A DNA stretch of 24,910 nucleotides from Brachionus koreanus. Taxonomy: Eukaryota; Rotifera; Eurotatoria; Ploima; Brachionidae. The translations under genes were made by a program, and so were the position numbers. The DNA is taken from assembly GCA_016987375.1 (NCBI GenBank), contig PJRA01000555.1, positions 688,487 to 713,396 of the forward strand, read 5' to 3'. Within the stretch, counting starts at the first letter, position 1; every line of letters starts with the position of its first letter. The notes under the pieces are model-generated. The model had not been told where the DNA came from. It did not search any database and saw nothing but the letters and a program-made list of their open reading frames with translations. Shown piece by piece: positions 1 through 9,600 of the stretch.

Positions 1-2
1 AC

Positions 3-1775
3 GGGATTCGCATTCATCAATTAATGCAAAAAGGAATTCAAAATATAGAAAAATCTTTAAATAGAGAAATAGATAAAATGGCAAAAACAATTGATTTGTA
101 TTATAGCAAAACTGAATTTTATCCTGATTATTCGTGGTTGAACTCTGAATATTCAATTAATCACGCGAAAAAATTATTGGAAAATAAAGACTTTAAAGAC
201 GGACAATTAATAATTTCACTAAATAAAAAAATTGCAAGAAGCCTAATAATAAAAAAGCTACAAACCGAAAAAGGTATTTTGTACTGTAAAAAAGCAATGG
301 AACTAGAAACTGATAAAACTGAGAAAATAGAATTAACTTCTTTAATGGGAATGGGTTTTGAAATTATGGGAGAATACGATGAAGCTTTAGATTATCACCA
401 AAAGTCACTTGAAATTAAACTCAAAACATACAGTGATGATCATCCATCCATCGGAGATTCTTTTAACAATCTTGGAAATATTTATTATTCAAAAGGAGAA
501 TACGATAAAGCTATTAATTATTACAGAAAGTCGCTTGAGATTCTTCTCAAAGCATACAAAAATGATCATCCATCCATCGGAGATATATATAATAATCTTG
601 GTTTGGTATGTAACACAAAAGGAGAATATGAAAAAGCTTTAGATTATTTTACAAAGTCTCTTGAGATAAAACTTAAAGCATACAATGATGATCATCCATC
701 CATTGGGGATTCTTATAATAATCTTGGAATTGTTTATTATTCAAAAGGAGAATATGATAAAGCTATTGAATATTTCAAAAAATCGCTTGAGATTTTTCTC
801 AAAGCATACAAAAATGATCATCCATCCATCGCATTTACATATTATAATCTTGGTTCAGTTTATAATAAAAATGAAGATTACAATAAAGCATTAGAATATT
901 ACAAAAAATCGCTTGAGATAAAACTTAAAGCATACAATGATGATCATCCATCTATCGGAGATACATATAATAACCTTGGTATCGTATTTAATAAAAATGG
1001 AGAATATGAAAAAGCTTTAGACTATTTTACAAAATCTCACGAGATAAAACTTAAAGCATACAAAAATGATCATCCATCCATTGGGAATTCTTATAATAAT
1101 CTTGGAATTTTTTATTATTCAAACAGAGAATATGATAAAGCTATTGAATATTACAAAAAATCGCTTGAGATAAAACTTAAAGCATACAAAAATGATCATC
1201 CATCCATCGGAGATATATATAATAATCTTGGTTTGGTATGTAACACAAAAGGAGAATATGAAAAAGCTTTAGATTATTTTACAAAGTCTCTTGAGATAAA
1301 ACTTAAAGCATACAATGATGATCATCCATCCATTGGAGATTCTTATAATAATCTTGGAATTGTTTATTATTCAAAAGGAGAATATGATAAAGCTATTGAA
1401 TATTTCAAAAAATCACTTGAGATTTTTCTTAAAGCATACAAAAATGATCATCCATCCATAGTTGAAACATACAAAAACCTTAGTTTGAGTTATTTTTCAA
1501 AAGGAGAATATGAAAAAGGTTTAGACTATTTTACAAAATCTCTTGAGATAAAACTTAAAGCATACAATGATGATCATCCATCCATTGGGGATTCTTATAA
1601 TAATCCTGGTTCAGTTTGTGATACAAATGGAGATTACCATTGTGATCCTCCATTCGATCCTAATGCTTTTAATAACCCTGTTTCAGTTAATGATTTAAAA
1701 GAAGAACAACATAAAGTCATTCCAAATTCTTTAAAATCTAAAAAATTTAAAAGTTTTGTTTGCTGTATTCTTTAA
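3..1775 (+). CDS. TPR-repeat protein, kinesin-light-chain-style repeats, 5' end outside or at window edge
   Basis: The reading frame is open from the left edge. The first ATG is at 24 and would give 583 residues, but the frame continues upstream without a stop, so the true start may lie outside. Residues about 1-115 are lysine-rich and helical without a recognised domain. Ten 42-residue tetratricopeptide units follow (about residues 116-535), each with the pattern GEYxKAxxYxxKSLEIxLKAY plus DDHPSIGDxYNNLG. TPR arrays of this type form superhelical protein-binding surfaces; the partner is unknown. The last unit decays (NLG becomes NPG) and is followed by a proline- and asparagine-rich stretch. 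The protein ends with a basic KSKKFK run and CCIL, which fits a CaaX prenylation signal. There is no intron in the visible part. The repeats resemble kinesin light chain, but no other part of that protein is present, so I do not name it so. Confidence 0.85.
   Translation, partial: GIRIHQLMQKGIQNIEKSLNREIDKMAKTIDLYYSKTEFYPDYSWLNSEYSINHAKKLLENKDFKDGQLIISLNKKIARSLIIKKLQTEKGILYCKKAMELETDKTEKIELTSLMGMGFEIMGEYDEALDYHQKSLEIKLKTYSDDHPSIGDSFNNLGNIYYSKGEYDKAINYYRKSLEILLKAYKNDHPSIGDIYNNLGLVCNTKGEYEKALDYFTKSLEIKLKAYNDDHPSIGDSYNNLGIVYYSKGEYDKAIEYFKKSLEIFLKAYKNDHPSIAFTYYNLGSVYNKNEDYNKALEYYKKSLEIKLKAYNDDHPSIGDTYNNLGIVFNKNGEYEKALDYFTKSHEIKLKAYKNDHPSIGNSYNNLGIFYYSNREYDKAIEYYKKSLEIKLKAYKNDHPSIGDIYNNLGLVCNTKGEYEKALDYFTKSLEIKLKAYNDDHPSIGDSYNNLGIVYYSKGEYDKAIEYFKKSLEIFLKAYKNDHPSIVETYKNLSLSYFSKGEYEKGLDYFTKSLEIKLKAYNDDHPSIGDSYNNPGSVCDTNGDYHCDPPFDPNAFNNPVSVNDLKEEQHKVIPNSLKSKKFKSFVCCIL
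369..1628 (+). repeat. Ten tandem 126 bp coding repeats (TPR units) with an internal block duplication
   Basis: The unit begins at the GGA GAA TAY codons (369, 495 and so on) and keeps exact 126 bp register for ten units. A two-unit block starting near 550 recurs 630 bp (five units) downstream near 1180, covering roughly 280 bp. I count three nucleotide differences between the two blocks, all silent. This points to recent internal duplication or gene conversion. Confidence 0.9.
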
Positions 1776-2190
1776 AACTTTTAATTCCATTTTTTTAAAT
1801 TTAAAAATAATTTCTCCTTGATTTATAATTTGTTTTTTTTTAAAAATTTTAATTCAAAATTATAATAAAAATTTATTAAATTATGTCTTCTTTTATATAC
1901 TAATTAATTTTATTAAGCTATTTTTTTTATTAAAGTAAGATTTAATTTTTATTTATTTTATTAACTCTTGGAATTAAACTTTTAAATAAAAAAAAAAGAA
2001 ATTTACCACTTTAAAGAGATCATGGTATATACTTTTAGCTGGATCAAATTTTTTTCAAAAGAAATGTTAATATGAGAGAAAAAATTAATTTGAACAAAAA
2101 TTAAAAAAATTAATTATTTACTAAAATTTCTAAAAATTTAACTAATTTAACCAATTTAACTAATTTAAGCATAATATAAAAAGGAGCATA
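1776..2190. other. AT-rich intergenic stretch
   Basis: It holds the 3' flank of the TPR gene and homopolymer runs. Near 2130-2168 there are extra copies of the AATTTAACT unit that is also found inside the neighbouring E element. No gene is visible. Confidence 0.6.
1864..1869 (+). promoter_or_regulatory. Candidate polyadenylation signal of the TPR gene
   Basis: An AATAAA hexamer lies 89 bp after the stop codon in AT-rich sequence. Such hexamers are frequent by chance here, so this is only positional support. Confidence 0.4.
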
Positions 2191-2196
2191 ATTTTA

Positions 2197-2902
2197 ACCG
2201 TTGAAAAAAAAATAAAGTAACGGTTACTTGATCATACAATAAAAACAAAAATAGTATTTTAAAACCATTCTAAAATTTAACTAATTTAACTAATTTAAGT
2301 AATTTAACTAATTTAACAAGGTATAAATAGATGTGCTTTAATTTAATTTATTTTCATTTATTTATTTTCAACATAAATAAGTCACAGAAGAAGAGAAAAA
2401 TGCCTTTCTAACTCTGCCATTGCAGGTCCCAAGCCCTGATGAGAAAACGAGGAGGGGGCTGGCAGCCACTTTCAGTGGTCTTCTACGTAGTTTGTGAAAG
2501 AGCTGTAAGATGGGCACATAGATCTACGGATCTTTGTCCAAGTTTTGTAGTATGAGGGTGCCGCTGGCTTCGACCATCACCCAGTATGAAATCCGAAAGG
2601 AGCAAGAGCTTGTTTTACGGCTGACCCTTTGCAGATAGACGTAACTTTGGAAGCTTAAAGTTAAGGCGTTCTCTGTATGAGATTGTCGCTTGGTTTGTGG
2701 TTCCAAGCTAGTTGTAAATAGTTGCCGAGTTCGCAGCCAATTTAAAGTGCTCGGATGAGTGGCGCTGTTTATGATGAACGTCCCACGAGCTTCTTAGGGG
2801 AAGGCGCCAGTCATAACTCTGCCATAGTCGGTTCCCAGCCCGATTGAGAAAAGAGGAGGATGGCTGTTTATCGCATTTCATTATTTCAAATACTTTTTCT
2901 GA
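2197..2902 (-). mobile_element. Element E, copy 1 (minus orientation)
   Basis: Read on the minus strand, this matches copy 2 at 7992-8938 and copy 3 at 11231-11795. The core (about 2310-2870) differs from copy 2 at only a few positions. It is much less AT-rich than its surroundings. The core starts (minus strand) with the block ending TGGCAGAGTTATGAC and finishes with a related block ending TGGCAGAGTTAGAAAGG. After that come a TTAAATTAGT-type array and an inner inverted pair AACCGTT/AACGGTT (2197-2225). The outer terminal repeat on the high-coordinate side is decayed after GGATGGCTGTTT. The left end cannot be fixed. It encodes no transposase, so it is a non-autonomous element. Confidence 0.8.
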
Positions 2903-3216
2903 ATCTTTATCATTATTTTATAATTTTAAGGGTCTCATTTTCTCTGCATTAAATAATTCTCAAATTTAAATTTATTTTTAAGAACCATAAAATTAACGCG
3001 AGTATTAAATCTTATCTAAAACAATTATTCTTACGTACATAGCTTTGGTAAATTTCCCAAAAAAAAAAATCAAAATAAAATCATCGAGTTATCAAGATTA
3101 AAAAATAGAAAAGTCTTGTTTAATTGTAGTAAAAAAAACCCAAATTTCACTATAAAAAGTGTGGTTGAGAAAATTTAGCAAAATCTAATCTAAAAATTAT
3201 TTTTGAATATTTTATA
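2903..3216. other. Upstream region of the AIG1-like gene
   Basis: AT-rich sequence without coding signal between E copy 1 and the AIG1-like start codon. It presumably holds that gene's promoter and 5' UTR. No recognisable motif was found. Confidence 0.5.
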
Positions 3217-4489
3217 ATGGTTAAAAGAGCAGAAAAAGAAGTTGACTATTCAGATCATAATCGGATTGTGTTTGTTGGAAAAACTGGCCACGGAAAAAGC
3301 TCATCAATTAATAGCTTAATTGGAACTAAAATTCTAGATTCCAAACTGTCTTCAAAAAGTGTGACTTATAATTGTCAAGCATTAACAACCCATGTTGCAA
3401 ATGAAAAGTATCTAATAGTCGACACTCCAGGTAATATTTAAAAATCAAATCTTCCAATTAAACTTTACTGTTATTAAATTATACAAAGGACTTTTTGATA
3501 CAGAGAGGAAACAGAACGAAATTTTTGATGAATTAAAAAATGTAATGGAGTTCACTTATCCAGGTATAGATGCCTTCGTAATTGTGATTAACGTCAGCAG
3601 CAGATTTACAAAGGAAGAACAAGAAACAATAGATTTAATATCAAAATTTTTTGGTATAGAAAATAATTTTTTCAAAATAAATATTTTCTTTTCTTTATTG
3701 ACAAAATAATTCTTTTAACTAGGAAAGAGTATTAAAGATTATGGTCTAGTAATGTTCACAAGATTGGACGATCTAGAAAGAGATGGTATATCACTTGAAA
3801 GTTTTATTAGAGACAACGAAACGCTATATGAATTTGTTAAAAACTTTGATCTAAGATATGTTGGATTTAATAATACACTTGACATGAACAGTGAAAATTT
3901 GTCCGATCAGAGAAAAAAGCTATTTGACATGGTGAAAAAATTAAAAAGAAACAATAACGGATGTTGTTACACAACCGAGCTATTTAAAAGTTCGCAGAAG
4001 GCATTTAAATTGGAATTAGAACGAATAGAAAGAATGAATTTGACAATAGAAGAACTGAATAGCCATATTGATTCTTTGAAAATAGAACACAACAAAAATT
4101 TAGAACGATTTCAAAAGCAAAGTGAGGCTATGATGAATCAAATGAAGATTGCAACAAGTCAAGAAATTGAAAGAATGAAAAAACAAATGGAAGAAGAAAA
4201 AATTAACTCAAGTAGAACTTTAGACGAATACAAGAAGATTTTAAAAAAAAAAGATCGAAAAATCAAGAAATTAGCAGAAAGCGAGAAACAAATTAGCAAT
4301 AGAGATGTAGAAGTCATGCAAACAAGAAATGGCAATAAAGATGAAAAAGACTTGTTAGAAAAAAGTGCTGATTTTATTAAAAGTGGAGTAGATTTGGTTG
4401 CAGGAGTAGCTCGTCCTGTTATTGATGTAATAGATGCAATTGAAAAATTTCCAACTTTAGGTGGATCAAGAAGAAAAGGATGTTTTTAA
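3217..4489 (+). CDS. AIG1/GIMAP-type GTPase with C-terminal coiled coil (3 exons)
   Basis: Exons are 3217-3430, 3489-3653 and 3723-4489. Introns of 58 and 69 bp have GT-AG ends and phase 1 junctions, giving 381 residues. The P-loop GKTGHGKS (G1) is at residues 21-28, DTPG (G3) at 69-72 and TRLD (G4) at 139-142, the order and spacing of AIG1/GIMAP septin-like GTPases. From about residue 190 to 330 the chain is a long charged coiled coil rich in E, K, M and Q. The tail (about 340-381) has an amphipathic segment and ends in SRRKGCF, a basic stretch with a cysteine two residues before the end. Family members often dimerise on intracellular membranes and have been linked to immune responses in plants and animals; the role here is unknown. 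The ATG chosen gives the shortest sensible lead into the G1 strand. Confidence 0.87.
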
Positions 4490-4554
4490 AATTAGATTTT
4501 AGAATTATTATTTTAAATTTTAGTCAATTTTTGCTTTTTGATTTTTTTAAGCTC

Positions 4555-4560
4555 AATAAA
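4555..4560 (+). promoter_or_regulatory. Candidate polyadenylation signal of the AIG1-like gene
   Basis: AATAAA lies 66 bp after the stop codon, within the usual distance for a short 3' UTR. Confidence 0.5.
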
Positions 4561-6068
4561 ATATATTATCAAAACGAAATTCTAGTTTTAACTTGATTGT
4601 TATACCTTGTTATACTGATTGGTCTATAATTAGAAGGATCTTGTGAAAAAGAATAATGCTTGCAGTTTTCCATGATTTCGAAACTATACCTTGTCGAAGA
4701 GATAGATTTTTAAAAAAGTTCTAAGACCTATTTTAATGAATTTTTGGCTAAATTTTTTAGCATTACTTGAAGCCGCTTCAAGATTATTTGCAATCAAAGT
4801 TGCAATCAAAGTTGGAATCAATTTTGATCCTTTCTGTGACCTAAATTTATTAATTTTTTTACAAAAAAGCGGCAATGTGAATTTTCATACAAACCTTTCA
4901 AAAATTACAAAAATAATAGTCTTATTGGATTATTAAATTTGTAAAAATGTGCTTTTAGTGCTTTTAGTGTTAAAGCACAAACAGGTTATTATAACATTCC
5001 CTTTAAGAATTTGTAACTTCTGGTATCACAAATCTAATCTGACTTGTTGTTGGTCATCCAGCTTAAACAGAATATGGCCTATATTTAAACCCCCTAGAGG
5101 TGGCTTGTAAACTTAGCTTGTGACTTGTTGTCGTAAGTGGTCATGAGAACAAGAGATTTTAGGCTTTGAGGGGCCTTGGTCTAAAAGTACAGTAGTAATG
5201 CTTAGTGCAAATCTTACCATTTTTTGCTGAAAATTTGGCTTTTATGCTTTGAATTAAAAAATGAAATAATTTTAAGTCACTGACTTGACTTTAACACAAG
5301 TCAAAAAAATTTTAAAACAAGTCTGGTAAAAACTAGTCAAAAAATTATATAATAATTAAATAGTTATTTTAGTAAATTTCTTTTAATGAATTAAAAATTA
5401 CTTTAAAGTTATATAGTTAAGAATTATATAGGAACTGTGACTTTTAAAAAACTCTGTTTTTAGTTAAAAAAAAAATTTACTTTGAAACAAAATGATCCAA
5501 TTTTTTATTTAATAGCAAATCCAAATTAACATTTATTTAATTTCTAAAAAATATCAATGATATCAATAATTTAATCAAAGTAAATACGCTGAATTACCGA
5601 ATTTTAGTTTTGTATTGAAATTTTTGAAAGAAAATTCACATTGACAAAAAAGCCTGCTTGACAGTGGATTTTTCCCCCATCTAATTAATGAAATCGAACT
5701 AGTGTTGATTCCAAAATTTTTTTAGATAGATTTTTAACTCAAAAGTTAAGTGATTAAATCTTTTTTAAATTTGGACAACGAGTTTTTTGAAAGTTGTTTC
5801 TAATTTTCATGCTTTCTCTATGCCTGGCGGTAGACTGGTTTAGTAAATTTTCTCTGATTGATAAAGTGTGCTTTTTTTGTGAAACAAGAATGAATTTTTT
5901 TGTAATTTTATCATACAGCTCATCTATTGTAATTAGTAATCTCGATCTTCATCAGAATGTTCTTAAAAGTTGCCACTTGTCATATCATGGTTATTAAGAA
6001 TTATTATTAATGATTAATAAACTTAAAAAAGATCAAGAATTTCAGAATAGTTGCTGTTAAAAACATTA
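4561..6068. other. Intergenic region without a supportable gene
   Basis: Open frames here are short, lack an ATG with coding context, and resemble no family. Between about 4950 and 5220 the sequence is less AT-rich. It contains a small hairpin (GTGCTTTTAG ... TTAAAGCAC, about 4948-4979) and two partial direct repeats with GACTTGTTGT followed by GGTCAT (about 5040 and 5120). An inverted CTTGACT/AAGTCAA pair lies at about 5284-5305. None of these can be assigned. Confidence 0.5.
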
Positions 6069-6117
6069 GCCCTGTTCAGAAAAGAAGAGGATGGCTGTTT
6101 TCGTCTCACTTTTTCAC
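6069..6117. mobile_element. Solo terminal-repeat remnant of element E
   Basis: The segment from AGCCCTGTTCAGAAAAG through GATGGCTGTTTTCGTC matches the reverse complement of the left end of E copy 2 (7992-8050), including GGATGGCTGTTTTCGTCT followed by ACTTTTT-like sequence. No core is attached. It is a relic of an older insertion or excision, about 570 bp upstream of the ACSS1 start codon. Confidence 0.7.
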
Positions 6118-6683
6118 GAAAAGAAATTTCTACGAAATTATACTTATTATTCAAACGAAATAACTTTTTAGTAGTTAGAAAATCTTCATTCTAGCATGAA
6201 ATTATTTAAATTAGAAAGATTTTAATTAAGTGTTTTTTTTTTCAACTAAATTTTCCTGGTTAATTAATGAATTAAGTTGCATACATAGATAAAATAATTT
6301 AAAATAATTATTTATAAAAATAAATTATACAAAAGAACAAAAAATAAAATTTCTAAAATAATAAAATTTGATAAATTCGCCATGTTCTAACCTTCAAATA
6401 AAATACTAAAGAATAAATTAATATTTTGACAACATTTGAGTTGAGCCTTGAGAAACTCTTTCAACAAAGCCTTGAGTTAATTTTATGTTTCTTTATTTTC
6501 TATATTGATCGATTCATAATTTCACTAACTAATGACAATAATTTACATAATCACATGCACACAAACTCTCTAAATTAAAAAATGAAAAAAAAAAAATTAG
6601 AAAGCTTAATTAAAACTAATATAAAAATAAAAAAAAAGACTAATTTTTTCATAAGATTAATCTAAAAGAAAAATAAATACGAA

Positions 6684-9600
6684 ATGAGTTTTTTGAGCTC
6701 AACGCTAGCCGAATTGAATCTATTCTCGGATAGTATTTCAACTTATGAACAACTATACAAATTTAGTGTTGACAAGAGTGACGAATTTTGGTCCATACTA
6801 GGCCGAAGACGTCTTGAGTGGATCAGAAATTTCGACCAAGTTCACTCAGGTCTGGGTTTTAGCGACACAAATTTTGAGCAAAAATGGTTTCTAAATGGAA
6901 CATTGAACGTGTCTGTGAATTGTATAGACAGACATTGTCGCACTAAGCCAAACAAAACAGCTCTTATATGGGAAAAAGACGAGCCTGGTCAACACGAATC
7001 AATCTCATATGCACAATTAAGCTCATTGACAAACAAATTTGCCAATTTACTTTTATCAATTGGTGTACAAAAAGGAGACACAGTCATAATTTACATGCCG
7101 ACTTGTTTGTATTCAGTGGTAGCAATGTTGGCCTGTGCTCGCATTGGAGCAGTGCATTCTGTGGTATTTGGTGGCTTTTCAGCCGAATCATTGGCTTCAA
7201 GAATTCAGACTTGTAAATCAAAAGTAGTTATCACATCGAATCAGGGTTGTCGTGGTGGAAAACTAATTGATTTTAAAAAAACTGTCGATAAAGCATTGGA
7301 GAGTTGTGATTTTGTTAAAAATGTTCTAGTTTATAAGCGTACATCTAATTTTTTTCAACTAAATAAAAATGATTTAGTAATTGATGAAGTAATTGAAAAA
7401 AAAAAATTTTTTTTTTCTAATTAAATTTTTTAAAAAAAAAAAAAAGTTGATTGAAAAATTTTCTGATGTTTGTGAACCAGTTGAAATGGACGCAAATGAT
7501 CCGTTGTTTATTTTGTTCACTTCTGGAAGTACTGGCATGCCTAAAGGTTTAGTGCATTCGAGTGCAGGCTATTTACTAGGAGCAAGTGTTACACAACAGT
7601 TGGTTTTTGATTATAGAGAAAATGATGTGTTTGGTTGTTTGGCTGATATTGGATGGATAACTGGACATAGTTATGTGGTGTATGGGCCTTTGTGCAATGG
7701 AGCAACAAGTGTGCTTTTTGAAAGCACGCCGACTTATCCAGATCCCGGTAGATATTGGGAAACAATCGAACGTCTCAAAATAAATCAATTGTACCTGGCT
7801 CCAACTGCAATTAGACTCTTGATCAAGTATGGCAGTGATTATGTTCAAAAATATGATCGATCATCTCTAAAAACGTTAGGATCAGGTAAAAATTTAAAAA
7901 AAATTTTTTTCGTAAGTGAAATAAGTCAATACATTGCATTATATTGTGAGAAAAAGATCTTTAGAGATCATTAGAGCAATAATTGAATTTTGAAAAAGTA
8001 AAAAGTTAGACGAAAACAGCCATCCTCCTCTTTTCTCAATCGGGCTGGGAACCGACTATGGCAGAGTTATGACTGGCGCCTTCCCCTAAGAAGCTCGTGG
8101 GACGTTCATCATAAACAGCGCCACTCATCCGAGCACTTTAAATTGGCTGCGAACTCGGCAACTATTTACAACTAGCTTGGAACCACAAACCAAGCGACAA
8201 TCTCATACAGAGAATGCCTTAACTTTAAGCTTCCAAAGTTACGTCTATCTGCAAAGGGTCAGCCGTAAAACAAGCTCTTGCTCCTTTCGGATTTCATACT
8301 GGGTGATGGTCGAAGCCAGCGGCACCCTCATACTACAAAACTTGGACAAAGATCCGTAGATCTATGTGCCCATCTTACAGCTCTTTCACAAACTACGTAG
8401 AAGACCACTGAAAGTGGCTGCCAGCCCCCTCCTCGTTTTCTCATCAGGGCTTGGGACCTGCAATGGCAGAGTTAGAAAGGCATTTTTCTCTTCTTCTGTG
8501 ACTTATTTATGTTGAAAATAAATAAATGAAAATAAATTAAATTAAAGCACATCTATTTATACCTTGTTAAATTAGTTAAATTACTTAAATTGGTTAAATT
8601 AGTTAAATTTTTAGAATGGTTTAAAAATACTAGTTTTGTTTTTATTGCATGATCATGTTACCGTTACATGAATTTTTTTTTCAACGGTTAAATGATGCTC
8701 TAATCGTTCTGAGCAGTACACATACACCCTTTTGTCTGTTATAATATTTTGGCTGAAAACAAAATCAATTTAATAATAGAATATGAGATTGAATTTCATA
8801 AATAAATCTTTCATTTTTTTTTAATTATAAAAAATTAATAATTTGATTTTATTTTCAGCCTAAACATTTAAACAGACTAAAGGGTGTACGTGTATGCGCT
8901 GGAGGATGGCTATTTTCGTCTAATTTTACTTTTTCAAATATTTTCAAAGGATACTCTCTGTATTGGCAATTTTTGTATTTACTTCTTTTTGGCAAATAAA
9001 AAAGTTCATCATGGTAAACTCAATCCAAAGTCATGTTAAAAATGGTTATCAGAATTCTGATTGGGAAAAAGTTTCCTAGGAATCATAGTTATTCTTGCTA
9101 TTTTCCAAGATTTTGAGACTTGGCTTACATGCAAACTTATGTTTAATAGTTGACTTATTTCTAATAGAATCTCTTTCTCATTTAATTCTCATCAATTAAA
9201 GTAAAAATAAAAAAAAAAATTTTTAAAGTTGGTGAACCGATCAATATAGAAGCATGGAATTGGTATTATGAAATAGTAGGTGAAAAGCGCTGCAAGATAG
9301 CAGACACATGGTGGCAGACAGAAACAGGCAGCCATTGCATAACTCCATTGCCATGCGGTATAGATGATCCGATAAAGCCTGGAATGGCCATGCGGCCTTT
9401 CTTCGGAATTCAACTGGCTTTGATCGATCAAAATGTACTCAATTTTTCTATAACTAAATTTCTTAGAAAAAAATTTAGAAATTAAATTTTAGGGCAATGA
9501 GACCAAAATGAAAAATAGCCGGGGTGTTTTATGCATAAAGAAACCTTGGCCCAGTATGGCAATGACTGTGTTCGGGGACCATGAGCGTTTTTTGCAAACA

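Noticed and set aside
409..894. Out-of-frame open frames within the TPR array
   Set aside because: They arise from the 126 bp coding repeat read in another frame.
2434..2460. Possible hammerhead ribozyme (CTGATGAG motif in the E core)
   Set aside because: The conserved GAAA that must follow stem II is missing (CGAGG instead), stem II cannot form, and the direct-repeat partner has CGATTGAG, so the catalytic core is not supported.
2524..2706. A 60-residue open frame present unchanged in all three E copies (also 8177-8359 and 11365-11547)
   Set aside because: It begins at TTG, not ATG, has no recognisable domain, and is identical because the whole core DNA is identical, so it shows no selection for protein.
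4684..4936. Overlapping open frames on both strands near 4.8 kb
   Set aside because: The same short stretch is open on both strands by chance; no coding signal or homologous motif.
5794..5997. 67-residue hydrophobic open frame
   Set aside because: No ATG in good context, no family resemblance, and composition expected from T-rich DNA.
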